In this document: positions 44,478 to 56,332 of the stretch, in pieces | How the letters are laid out: each line of letters opens with the position of its first letter | Numbering within the stretch: the stretch's first letter is position 1 | Assembly: GCF_025685605.1 (NCBI RefSeq) | Contig: NZ_JAGTUT010000001.1 | Coordinates: 558,001 to 622,000, forward strand | From: Granulicella arctica | GTDB lineage: Bacteria > Acidobacteriota > Terriglobia > Terriglobales > Acidobacteriaceae | Length of the DNA stretch: 64,000 bases | Reading direction: 5' to 3' | Made by a program: the position numbers and the translations under genes | The notes under the pieces: generated by a model | Database searches by the model: none | What the model saw: the letters and a program-made list of their open reading frames with translations, nothing else | Told to the model about the DNA's origin: nothing

Positions 44478-45777
44478 GTAGCCCCCTAGCAATCGCCGCT
44501 GTCACCGCTGTTTTGAAGGACCTGTTGAACGATGGGCTGCTGGACCACGACCTTTCAACCGTGGGCAGCTTCAGTCTTACGGCACTCCCGCCCGACCGGG
44601 TTTCGACCGGCCAGAACGAGCCCAACCAACTGAACCTTTTTCTGTACCAGGTCACGGCCAACCAGGGATGGCGCAATGAAGGCCTGCCCTCAGTGGACAA
44701 CAAGGGGCAAGCGCGATTGAGCTCTCCGCCACTGGCGCTGAACCTTCACTACCTGCTTACGGCCTATGGCTCGCAGGACCTGAACGCGGAGGTGCTGCTG
44801 GGGTATGCGATGTACCTGCTGCACCAAACGCCGGTGTTGACTCGCGCGCAACTGCGAACGTCCCTGGGCACGCCTTCTCCGATCGACGGCATGCTGCTGC
44901 CCTCGCCCTTCGGAACTCTTTCGGCAGTCGACCTGGCCGACCAGATCGAGATGATCAAGATCTCGCCTGTCTACCTGAGCACCGAAGAGCTTTCCAAGAT
45001 CTGGACGGCGATGCAGGCACGCTACCGGCCCAGCATGGCATACATGGTTTCCGTGGTGCTGATCCAGCATCCGGCCGAAGGCCAGGCCGCGCCTCCGGTG
45101 CTGCAACGAGGCGCACCGGCTGTGGGCGGCACACCGGCGCCTGTGCTGACAGCGGCACGGGTGGCGACCTCCGACCTGCTGCCGGCGATGCGCCTTGGCG
45201 ACGATGTCCTGGTCGCGGGAATGCGGATGAACGATCCCACGATCGCCACGGTGGTGTTCACCAATGACCGCAGCCAGTCCAGCAATGAAGAGACGCCGAC
45301 TTCCATCGTGAGCAGCACGCAGTTGATCTCTCATGTGCCTTCCGCTGCGGAAGACGCCGGCGCCATGAGCAACTGGGCGGTCGGTGTGTATGAAGTGTCC
45401 CTGCGCGTGAAGCGGCCGAACACGCCTTCGTGGACTACGAACGCGGTGCCGATCGCGCTGGCCCCCACGATCACGGTGAGCCCTGTCAACGCCGCGCCGG
45501 GCGACCTCGCGCTCACGCTGACCTGCGCGCCGCGGCTGACCGCAGACCAGCAGACGCAGGTGCTGCTGATCTTCGGCGACCAGATCCTGCAGCCGGACAC
45601 CGTTACCAATGCCGCGGACGCGACCCAGCCGACGACGCTCGCCTTCACGGTACCGGGTGTGACGGCAGGCGAGTACATCGTGCGCCTTCGCGTGCAGGGT
45701 ATCGACAGCATTCCCGCCATCTTTGCGGGCACACCGCCCACGCTGCAGTTCGATCCTGAACAGAAGGTGGTGGTCGC

Positions 45778-45781
<4 letters not shown>
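44474..45781 (+). CDS. DUF4255 protein (Pvc16/Afp16-type tube/sheath terminator)
   Basis: The product is 435 residues. The N-terminal domain starts AIAAVTAVLKDLLNDGL and contains PNQLNLFLYQVTANQGWRNE and LALNLHYLLTAYG, the Pvc16_N signature of the cap that closes the tube and sheath. A Gly/Pro-containing linker at about 200 leads to two Ig/IPT-like beta domains (APTITVSPVNAAPGDLALTLTC, QVLLIFGDQILQP), an extension beyond the minimal cap. It shares 4-bp overlaps with both neighbours. The extra domains could decorate or anchor the particle. Confidence 0.92.
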
Positions 45782-47993
<2,212 letters not shown>

Positions 47994-47997
<4 letters not shown>

Positions 47998-48356
47998 GCG
48001 GGCCGAAGGGCACAAGATCGCGCGGCGGACCAGGCCCTGCGCAGCGGCATGCGCCAGCAAACATCAACCTGCACATTGAACGGCTCGTGCTGGACAGCGC
48101 TTCGTTCTCGCATGCGCAACTGCGCGAGCTGCAAAGCGGAGTGCAGGAGCACCTGCTGCGGTTGCTGCGCGCCGAGGGACTTCCTTCGCAAAGCAGAGCG
48201 GAAGGAAAGGTTTCGATGGCCATGCACAGCGTGGCCTCGAAACGATCTGCCGCACAGCCCACAGACTCAGCCTCGCGTCTTGGCGAGACGATCGCACACA
48301 GCGTCTACAGTGCGCTGAACCCTAGCGAAGACCAGGCGGGAGGACCGGGACGTTGA
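47994..48356 (+). CDS. Small hypothetical eCIS-operon protein
   Basis: This 120-residue protein has basic, Gly-rich ends and a central segment, NINLHIERLVLDSASFSHAQLRELQSGVQEHLLRLLRAEG, predicted as one beta-strand plus a long amphipathic helix. The NINLHIERLVL start echoes the IQVTIGRIEL motif of the protein at 43650, so the two may share a short interaction element. It is joined by 4-bp overlaps to the ATPase and the giant DUF4157 gene. No family recognised; an adaptor or chaperone role for the giant protein is a guess from coupling. Confidence 0.7.
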
Positions 48357-51300
48357 GCGGCCGCAGCCTCATTCCGGAACCTGCACGCGCTGCGCCGGAG
48401 CGAAAGCCGGTTGCGCCGGCCCTGGGCCGCAGCGCGGTGATGGAACTGGAGCGAGATAGCGAAGAACTCGCACTGCCGGTCTATCCGGAACTTCATCTGG
48501 CCGGACTGGAGATACGCGACGGGTCCGTGCGGGTGTTCGACGAAGACGCTGCCCGCGAGATGGCGACGCGGCATCTGCTGCAAGAACTAGCACCGATCCT
48601 GGGACTCGATCTTTCCCGGTTGGAAGTGCATGTGGACTCCGACGCGGAGCGCCGCACGAACGCGCGCGGCGCCACGGGCCTGGCCGAGAACGGCTCGGTC
48701 TACCTCCATCCGCAGCGGTTCGATCCTTCCAGCCGGACCGGGCGGTCTTTGCTCGCGCACGAAACGGTGCATACCGCCCAGCGCCAGATCGTGCCGCACA
48801 CGATCCAGGACACAGGCCGCGCGCATGTAGCGGCCGAGCACGAAGCGGCCCATCTGGCACGGGCGTTCGCGGAGCGTTCGCCGATCCAGCGGCCGCTCAG
48901 TTCTTTGCCCCAGGAAGTGGCGGCAAGAGCCGAAGACGCGCCCCCGACGCCAGCCCTGAGCTCGAGTGTTCCCAAGAGCCGCGCACGGGAGATCGCGGAG
49001 ATCCACCGGTTGCTTTCCGGCCTTTGGATTTCGGACGGCGATGTGTTCAAGGTGATGCGTGTCCTGGACACGATGCCGTTCGCTGTGGCGAAAGAGGTGG
49101 TGTTCGAACTTGGCCACGACGACCGGTACCACCTGGCGAACAACATCAACAAGCCGCACCTAGGGCCGCATACCACCTCAGTGATCGCGACGTATGAGGC
49201 GCTTACGCAAGACGAGCTACGCAAGGCGATGGACCTGGACGTCTTTGGCGAAGGCGACTGGGGCGACATGACCCGGCCCGTGACGCAGGCCGCGCGGGAA
49301 GTGATCGGACAGTTAGATCCCGGGCAGATCCAGGACCTGCTGAGGAGCGACAACCGCCTCAAGATCAAGAGTCTTACCAGCGCGGCGCAGTTGCTTCCCG
49401 AAGACCCGGAGGAGCGTAAGGCCAGCGATGAAAAGATCCTGAAGAAGGAGGCAGAGCTCGCCGCGTCGCGCAAGGCGGTGGAGGCGCTCAGCACCGACCC
49501 CGATGCGAACGCTCTGCTGGAGAAGGTCCGCAAAGCGCTCGCGCCTCCGCTTCCCGAAGAGGGTACGTCTTTGTCGCAACAGGCGCTTGCCGCACTGAAA
49601 CTGCTGGAACCTTATCGCGGCACGGTGCTTGAGTACGTCGCGGAGAAGCTGGATGGCGAAGGACTGCTGGATACGCTGATCCAGGACCTGCCGGACTCGA
49701 GTTTTGCCGGGCCGGAAGACCGCTCTGAAGTGCTGCTGGGCCTGGTGCGGGGCCGGCTGGCTTCAAAGAACATCCAGATGCTGGTGGACCTGCTCTCGTA
49801 CGGCGCCTTCGATTGGGCGATACGGGATTACGAGGCCAAGTTCGCTTACCGGGTGCTGGCCGCCATGTCGCTTGGGGACCAGTACCGTTTCCGGCAGTTG
49901 GAAGGCGGGAAGTACTTCTTCCGGCTCGTGCATCACCTTCCCCGGAGTTACCAGGAGATCGAGGTCCATAAGGCCTCGCCGGAAGCGCTGCAGAAGATCA
50001 AAGGCCAGTTCAAGCCGGATGCGCGCGGGGCGGTGGATGAAGAAGAAGGCCTGTACGACGCCGGGCGACTCTATGCCCAGAAGCGCGCCGAACAGGGCGG
50101 GGTGATCCAGGGCTACATCGAAAAGTTCCAGGCTGCTCACGACGCTGGGTGGAAGAAAGCAGATGCGGAAGCGCGCTTTCAGGAACTCGCCGCAGTGGGG
50201 GCCGCAGGCTTCGGCGATAAGAAGGTGTTCAGAGCGAAAGACCAGCTCCTGATGGAGACCGTGGTCCACGACCTGGACAGCCGCGGATTCATCGAAGAGC
50301 TGTTCAAGGCGCTGGGCGACGACTTCCTGTTCTCAGAAGACAACCGGAGCGCCACTGTCCGGATCATGATGGGGCGCGACCCGGTGCGCGCGGCGGCCCA
50401 TGCTCGGGACCTGGTAAGCCTCGGCCTGCTGGACTGGGCCGTGACGGCCCGCGAGGCGTTTCTAGCTTACCTGATCGTGAAAGCGCTACCTGAAGACCAG
50501 CGCAGCGAACTGATCAAGAACGATGGCTGGGCATGGTCTCGCATACAAAGCGAGATGACGGAAGAGATGCGCCAGTCGCGCGACCTGAACCTGTACGTCG
50601 GGGATGCGGAAGGCAAGGACCGCGCCTCTGTGTTGGGGCAGCTGGCGGAAAAAGGCACGTGGACGGAAGCGAATGCGGCGCGGTTGGACGGCCTGCTGCG
50701 CATGGCCATCGCGATGAGCGAGCACAAGTATGCGTTTGAGCGCTCGCAGGAGTTCAAAGCCTACGCGGACGGCAAGCCGGCGCTGAATGCGCTGGTGAAG
50801 AAGTACAAGCTGGCGGAGAGCGCCGCACAGAAGTGGAAAGCAGACGTCCTGAAAGGGACGAAGTGGTATGAAGAAGGCCCGCTGCAGACGATACGCACGA
50901 TCTGGAAAGGCCTGCTCTTTCTTTTCAGGAATGACGTGCTGCTGATCCGGCGCACCGTGGGCGGCAATCGGCTGGACTTGAACCAAGCGCAGGACGTGAA
51001 AGGCGGTAGCCTGAACGGCGTTCAACTAGCCGATCCAAAGACGGTGGAAGAGGCAGGCGAGAACGTCGCCGTGGACGCGAATAAGCTGACGCTGCACGTC
51101 GACATTGGAGCGCATGCCCTGACGGCGTACCTCCCGGAACTGCTCATCGACTCGGTCAACTTTCAAAGTCCTGGCGGGAACGTGGAAGCCGGTTCTGTGC
51201 GCCTGAAGAACCTGCAGATCTACGCCATCTACGACTCGGAAGACATGGAGCAACCCACCACGGCGCAGATCAATGTGGGCAGCTTCGAGATCGTCGACCT

Positions 51301-54300
51301 GCTGCTGGCGATGCGGGAGAAGATGGTTTCGGTCTCACGCCTGGTGTTGAAGAAGTTTCATTTAGGCGCGGGCGCGAAGGACACCACCACGCGGAACAAA
51401 GAAACGGCACCGCGAAGTGGGTGGTACTTCCCAATTCCCTTCTTGATGACCATCGGGACCGCCGTGTACTACCTGTTCAAGTTCAAGGGATGGGGACCGG
51501 ACACGCCGGCGCAAGAGGTGAACCATGGCATGGAGCAGATCCGCGCGCTCGATGTCACGTTCGATAGCCTGGATGTGCAGGGCCTGACTACGAGCGGCGG
51601 GCAAACGATCGGAAAGCTCAGGGTCGCCGATTTCGCGTTGCGCATCGGCATGAACAAAACGACGGCGCTGCGGGCGAAGATCGGGTCGCTCGACAATCAG
51701 ATCCGCAGCAAGGAAGCGGAGAAGGATGACAAAGCCGTCGCCGCACTGAAAGCCCAGCAGGCAAAGGCGAATGTGGAGCTGAAGGGGCTGGAGAAGGACG
51801 AGAAGCGAGTCCATGAGATCCAGTACCGCATTCTGCATGACAAGCTGAGCGAGGCAGAGTCGAAGCAGCTTCAGGGTGAGCTCGACGCGCTGAAGTTTGA
51901 GACAGAAGGCGCTCAGTACCTGAACATCGACAGCATTGACGCCAGCGGGATCGATGGCGGCGTGACGATCAAGTCGCCGCTTCATCTTGAGGGCCTGCAC
52001 GGCGAAGGCAAGGCCAACGACCTGGCGGCCGGCGCGGGCCTTGGCCTGGTGACCGATGCGAAACTGATCGAGCAGATCACTCAAGGCAAAGGAGCAGAAC
52101 CTACGCCGCTGGCCAAGCGCGGCGGAGACTTCCGCTTGAACATCGACAAGCTACACGCGAGCGGTGTTTCGGTCGGGGGCGGCCAGATCTACAGCTCGAG
52201 CGATATTGCGGCGAAGCTCAAGGAGCTTGAGAGAGTTAAGACGAAGCCGGAGTTCGCGACGATCTATGCAGAGCTGCTGGAGTTGGAGAAGAAGGCCCAG
52301 CGGTATGAGCAGTACGTTGAGATCGGCGTCTCCTCGCTTGACGACAAGCAACTGGAAGACTTCCGCGGGCTTCGGACCGTGCTTGCGCGGGATGCTTCGA
52401 TTACGTTCGGCAGCATCGACCTGCTGCGTGCGCACCTGTATGTGGGCTTCGGCACAGGCCGCGTTGGCCTGGGTGTAGACGAAGCCACGCTCAAGAACAT
52501 CACCATGCCGGAGAAGGGCCTTTCCATTGACGAAGTGAAAGGCACGGACATCCGGGCCGACGCCACCGCGGCCAACGGCTTGTCTGGATGGGTCGACTGG
52601 CAGAAGAACCTGCAAGGTGGCGGCCTGCATGCCGGACAAATCGAGATATCAGGAGCGCGGGACCGCAGCACGGGTGTGCTCTTCAAGAAAGCGACGCTCA
52701 AGGGCGCCGGCGTTGACGTGCATGACCGGGGAAACCTGGTTACAGCGGGGTTCACTTCGCTTACTGTCGAATCGCTCCGGCTGGGGCCGCAGCTCCAGCT
52801 CATGCAGCGAAGGCTTGCCGGGCTGGAGCTGGAGCACAACCTCACCGCCGCTAAGCGCAGGGACCGCGACCAGCTGCGTAAAGACCTGCCTGCCCTGCAG
52901 TCGCTGGCGGACAAACGCACTCTCGCGACGGCTAGGGTGGACAAGGCAAAGACTACGGAAGAACGCAAGGCCGCCGATGCGAAGCTGAAGGAGCTCGACA
53001 AACTGATCGCGGCCGGGCTTGCGCGTTACGGGTCGGCGAGGGCGGAGCTGGATGAGTTCGGCATCCAGGCCACCGGGGCTGGTGATGTTCTCGGCGATGT
53101 GCTGGCCGGGAACTTCAATCTGGACAAGACACTGAAGCGCGGCGGCGTGACCCTAACGGGAACCGGCAAGGACAACCAAGTGCTGGGGCATGCGTCTGTC
53201 GGGTACAAAAGCCCGGGACCGGAGGACAGCCGGCTGGGAAAGCCGACGGGTGTGGACGTTGGGCCCATCAAGCTGAACGCCACCGTGAAGGAGGACGGGG
53301 ACAACAACCTCACGGTGGCTGTAGCCCAGCTCGACCTGAACAGCATTTCCCTGTCGGAGATCCTGCTTTCCGGAACGGACAAGAAGACCGGCGGCTCGAA
53401 GATCTGGAGCAACGGGCAGACCTCGCTCAACAGCCTGAAGTTCTCTGGGGACCTCAAGTTCGCTCCAGTGGACAGCGCCGCCGGCGACTACCGCTTGGCT
53501 CACATCGAGATCCGCTCGTTCGACATTGCGAGCATCCGGCTGGACGCTTTCGGCTACGAAGACACCGAATCAAAGATCGACGTGCGCGCGAACTCCGGGA
53601 CCGTGAATAACGTGCAGGCGAAAGGCATGACGATCGACATTCTGAAGGACAAGAATGCCGATCCCATCATCCTTGGAAAGGCGAGCATAGGTTCGATCTC
53701 CAACGCCGATCTTTCGGCTTCGCTTTCCGGCGGGCTGGAGATGACACACGGCCTGCTGAACGCGAAGAATCTGGGCATCGAGTTCCTGAAGCTGGGCGGC
53801 AAAACGATCTCCATGGACGACCTGAGCCTGACCGCAGTGAACTTCCGCGGACCTGATGGCTGGGCGCACCTCTCGCTGGAGCACCTGTCCGGCGCGGTCA
53901 CGCTGGATAACGACGGCTACAAGCTGAAGAACGTCCGGCTGCAGAAGCTCACGGTACCCAGCCTGGATTGGAAGGCCGGCGCGATGCGCCTGATAGCCGA
54001 CCAGCCCGTTGAGCTGATGGGCCTGCACGTGGATGGGCACATCGAGATGAAGGAGACGCCGGCTGCGGCTTCCAAAGAAGCGGCCAAGGACGGCGGCAAG
54101 CAGAAGAAAGAATCGAAGCTGGTAGGCGTGCACATCAACAGCCTGGGTGTGGACTCCATTAAGGCGAAGCACCTGACCTACCAGGACGACAAGATCAAGG
54201 TAGAAGTAGGGCCGAAGCCGGACGATAAGACCCTGCAGAAGGCCCTGGAGCACTTCCAGCCGTTCGCCATTGAGAACTTCACCATTGAAGGAATGGACTG

Positions 54301-56332
54301 GACGAAAGAAACCGGGATCAGCAAGGGGAAGATCGACGTGCAGAAGTATGGTGCGTCGGTGGCCTATGAAGACCTGAGCACTCACCTGAAAGCAGGCGGC
54401 GGGCTTGCAGGAAGAGGCATGAATGCGACGTTCACGGCCCCGCATACGGGGACGGCGACGATCGGCACAATTGATCAACTGGTGGGGTTCGCGCAGAACA
54501 AGGATTTCTCGACCAAGGAAGCGGGTATCGACATCAAGTCGACGTTTACCTTCGGCGAGAACTTCATCGAGATGAACGACCTTACGATCAAGGACGTTCA
54601 TTTCGGCAAAACAACTTATGGCGAAGGGACCAACTCGCAAATACAGCTCGGCTACGGCAGCATCGATACGGTGAAGTTTACGAAAGCCCACGTGGACTAC
54701 AAGCCGGTCGTGAAGGAAGGCAAAGAGAGCATTGAAGTCACGGATGTCCACGTAGACGAGATCAAGTTCCTGGATACCTACGCGAACAACTTCTCCTACA
54801 GCGGAAAGACGGAGGAGATGGATGGCGCGAACAAGGTCACCAAGACCAAGAACATCAAAGCTTCCTTTGCAGAGATCGAGCAGTTGCGGTTCACGGACAT
54901 CCACTACGACGCTGCCAAGGCCGCGACCACGCTGGGCATTCACGTGGAAGAGGACCCGGCCAAATCGTCGTACCGAGCCCATGGGGCGAGTGCGTTTCGG
55001 GTATACGGCATGGCAGGAGAGTTGGTGAATAAGTTCTCCGATGGCGACACGGTGGCGAAGTTCGCCCTGCAAGTGGACGGCGGGCCCATCTCGGGCGACA
55101 ACATCCGGCTCCAGACAATCAAGGAAGACGACGACTCCGGAAAGACACGGACGTCTTTGGCCGGCGCCTTCCAGCTCACACGCCTTGGGCTGGAAAACAT
55201 TACGGGTACTTACAAGGACAAAAAAGGCAACCTTACCGAGCTTCGCAACAAGTATGGCGAGCAGCAGGCGTCGATCGAGTTTGAAGGAATGACGCCCACT
55301 TTCGAAGCCGATGGAACGTTCCGCATACCCAACATCGGCGCCGAGGCCAAGGACTTCCACATCTCGCGTGGGCCCATGTCCGTAAGCATCCCGCTGGTTT
55401 CCATCAAGGATGCGGCGCTGGGCATGAGAGGCATGGGCACCGAGAAAGGCATCCGCGACTTCGGCCTCCGGCTCGGGAAGATCTCTGTGAAGAACCTTGG
55501 AATCTGGCTGGCGATGCACAGCCACAAAGCCACGAAGGACGAAGTGGACGCCGCGACCGCGGACCCGCTGCCCCGCTTCTTCGCAGAGCCGTTCGGCAGC
55601 CTGGATGGAGACGTAATCCTAGACCTGCCCGTGATCCCGAACGAAAAGGTCGCGATCACCAACGGCAAGCTCTGGTTCATCAATGCACATCCACTCAACA
55701 TCGGGATGGACGAGAAGGGTCTCTATCTAGCGGCACGCAGAAACGGCGTGGAGAAGGGCCGCATTCACATTCACAAGATGAAGCCGCTGCCCGGGCTGAT
55801 ACCGGACTTTATGGAAAGCGGCGGCCTGGATATGCAAAGACTGGTGGAAGGAGAGGTGAACGCACCGCCAGATCCTTACGATCCGAACGCAGAAGAACCA
55901 GAGGGCAACTGGAAGCTGAACCACGCGAGCGTGAAGACGGGACCGGAGGGTCTTTCCCTGGGCAAAGGCAGGATCGGTCTCTCGCTCAGCGGGAAGAAAG
56001 AGCCCGGACCGGACGACTTTTATCTCGAACTGGAGAATAGCCAGGGCAGCAACATCCTTCATATCCCGGAATCGAACCTGGGCGAAGACCTTCGCATCAA
56101 CCTGCCGAAGTTCCACGCCAAGCAGATGATCTTCCCCGGCGGCCACAGCGGCAAGGTTGACCTAGACCTCTTTGTAGACGTGCAAGGCCTGGCGACGCTG
56201 GACACGCTGATCACCATCGGCGTGCCTTCCGGCACCATCGAGGACATTGAGATCGGGGACATGTCGGCGCTTCCAGCGCCAGCGACCGCTGGCCAAGCAA
56301 CGCCCGCCGGTAAGGGGGCGGCCACGCCATGA
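48353..56332 (+). CDS. Giant DUF4157 protein (2,659 residues) of the eCIS operon
   Basis: Residues 1-165 contain a DUF4157 domain with HETVH at 136-140, the HExxH pattern of metallopeptidase-like folds. Residues of about 200-860 are helical; two modules near 446 and 656 share GxxDWA(I/V) then EA and AY. A hydrophobic stretch lies near 1025-1045 (FPIPFLMTIGTAVYYLF). From about 890 to 2630 the chain is beta-rich with a degenerate unit, roughly h-x-SI-x-x-V-x-F-x-x-A-H-x-x-Y, interrupted by coiled coils at about 1104-1182, 1284-1349 and 1479-1570. That region recalls AsmA/TamB-like or beta-helical proteins. There is no signal peptide. It has 4-bp overlaps on both sides. Cargo, anchor or structural part are all possible. 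Confidence 0.85.
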   Translation: MSGRSLIPEPARAAPERKPVAPALGRSAVMELERDSEELALPVYPELHLAGLEIRDGSVRVFDEDAAREMATRHLLQELAPILGLDLSRLEVHVDSDAERRTNARGATGLAENGSVYLHPQRFDPSSRTGRSLLAHETVHTAQRQIVPHTIQDTGRAHVAAEHEAAHLARAFAERSPIQRPLSSLPQEVAARAEDAPPTPALSSSVPKSRAREIAEIHRLLSGLWISDGDVFKVMRVLDTMPFAVAKEVVFELGHDDRYHLANNINKPHLGPHTTSVIATYEALTQDELRKAMDLDVFGEGDWGDMTRPVTQAAREVIGQLDPGQIQDLLRSDNRLKIKSLTSAAQLLPEDPEERKASDEKILKKEAELAASRKAVEALSTDPDANALLEKVRKALAPPLPEEGTSLSQQALAALKLLEPYRGTVLEYVAEKLDGEGLLDTLIQDLPDSSFAGPEDRSEVLLGLVRGRLASKNIQMLVDLLSYGAFDWAIRDYEAKFAYRVLAAMSLGDQYRFRQLEGGKYFFRLVHHLPRSYQEIEVHKASPEALQKIKGQFKPDARGAVDEEEGLYDAGRLYAQKRAEQGGVIQGYIEKFQAAHDAGWKKADAEARFQELAAVGAAGFGDKKVFRAKDQLLMETVVHDLDSRGFIEELFKALGDDFLFSEDNRSATVRIMMGRDPVRAAAHARDLVSLGLLDWAVTAREAFLAYLIVKALPEDQRSELIKNDGWAWSRIQSEMTEEMRQSRDLNLYVGDAEGKDRASVLGQLAEKGTWTEANAARLDGLLRMAIAMSEHKYAFERSQEFKAYADGKPALNALVKKYKLAESAAQKWKADVLKGTKWYEEGPLQTIRTIWKGLLFLFRNDVLLIRRTVGGNRLDLNQAQDVKGGSLNGVQLADPKTVEEAGENVAVDANKLTLHVDIGAHALTAYLPELLIDSVNFQSPGGNVEAGSVRLKNLQIYAIYDSEDMEQPTTAQINVGSFEIVDLLLAMREKMVSVSRLVLKKFHLGAGAKDTTTRNKETAPRSGWYFPIPFLMTIGTAVYYLFKFKGWGPDTPAQEVNHGMEQIRALDVTFDSLDVQGLTTSGGQTIGKLRVADFALRIGMNKTTALRAKIGSLDNQIRSKEAEKDDKAVAALKAQQAKANVELKGLEKDEKRVHEIQYRILHDKLSEAESKQLQGELDALKFETEGAQYLNIDSIDASGIDGGVTIKSPLHLEGLHGEGKANDLAAGAGLGLVTDAKLIEQITQGKGAEPTPLAKRGGDFRLNIDKLHASGVSVGGGQIYSSSDIAAKLKELERVKTKPEFATIYAELLELEKKAQRYEQYVEIGVSSLDDKQLEDFRGLRTVLARDASITFGSIDLLRAHLYVGFGTGRVGLGVDEATLKNITMPEKGLSIDEVKGTDIRADATAANGLSGWVDWQKNLQGGGLHAGQIEISGARDRSTGVLFKKATLKGAGVDVHDRGNLVTAGFTSLTVESLRLGPQLQLMQRRLAGLELEHNLTAAKRRDRDQLRKDLPALQSLADKRTLATARVDKAKTTEERKAADAKLKELDKLIAAGLARYGSARAELDEFGIQATGAGDVLGDVLAGNFNLDKTLKRGGVTLTGTGKDNQVLGHASVGYKSPGPEDSRLGKPTGVDVGPIKLNATVKEDGDNNLTVAVAQLDLNSISLSEILLSGTDKKTGGSKIWSNGQTSLNSLKFSGDLKFAPVDSAAGDYRLAHIEIRSFDIASIRLDAFGYEDTESKIDVRANSGTVNNVQAKGMTIDILKDKNADPIILGKASIGSISNADLSASLSGGLEMTHGLLNAKNLGIEFLKLGGKTISMDDLSLTAVNFRGPDGWAHLSLEHLSGAVTLDNDGYKLKNVRLQKLTVPSLDWKAGAMRLIADQPVELMGLHVDGHIEMKETPAAASKEAAKDGGKQKKESKLVGVHINSLGVDSIKAKHLTYQDDKIKVEVGPKPDDKTLQKALEHFQPFAIENFTIEGMDWTKETGISKGKIDVQKYGASVAYEDLSTHLKAGGGLAGRGMNATFTAPHTGTATIGTIDQLVGFAQNKDFSTKEAGIDIKSTFTFGENFIEMNDLTIKDVHFGKTTYGEGTNSQIQLGYGSIDTVKFTKAHVDYKPVVKEGKESIEVTDVHVDEIKFLDTYANNFSYSGKTEEMDGANKVTKTKNIKASFAEIEQLRFTDIHYDAAKAATTLGIHVEEDPAKSSYRAHGASAFRVYGMAGELVNKFSDGDTVAKFALQVDGGPISGDNIRLQTIKEDDDSGKTRTSLAGAFQLTRLGLENITGTYKDKKGNLTELRNKYGEQQASIEFEGMTPTFEADGTFRIPNIGAEAKDFHISRGPMSVSIPLVSIKDAALGMRGMGTEKGIRDFGLRLGKISVKNLGIWLAMHSHKATKDEVDAATADPLPRFFAEPFGSLDGDVILDLPVIPNEKVAITNGKLWFINAHPLNIGMDEKGLYLAARRNGVEKGRIHIHKMKPLPGLIPDFMESGGLDMQRLVEGEVNAPPDPYDPNAEEPEGNWKLNHASVKTGPEGLSLGKGRIGLSLSGKKEPGPDDFYLELENSQGSNILHIPESNLGEDLRINLPKFHAKQMIFPGGHSGKVDLDLFVDVQGLATLDTLITIGVPSGTIEDIEIGDMSALPAPATAGQATPAGKGAATP

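Noticed and set aside
53570..55525. 651-codon minus-strand open frame inside the giant DUF4157 gene
   Set aside because: It lies wholly within a strongly coding plus-strand gene, has no domain or ribosome site, and reflects codon bias in high-GC DNA.
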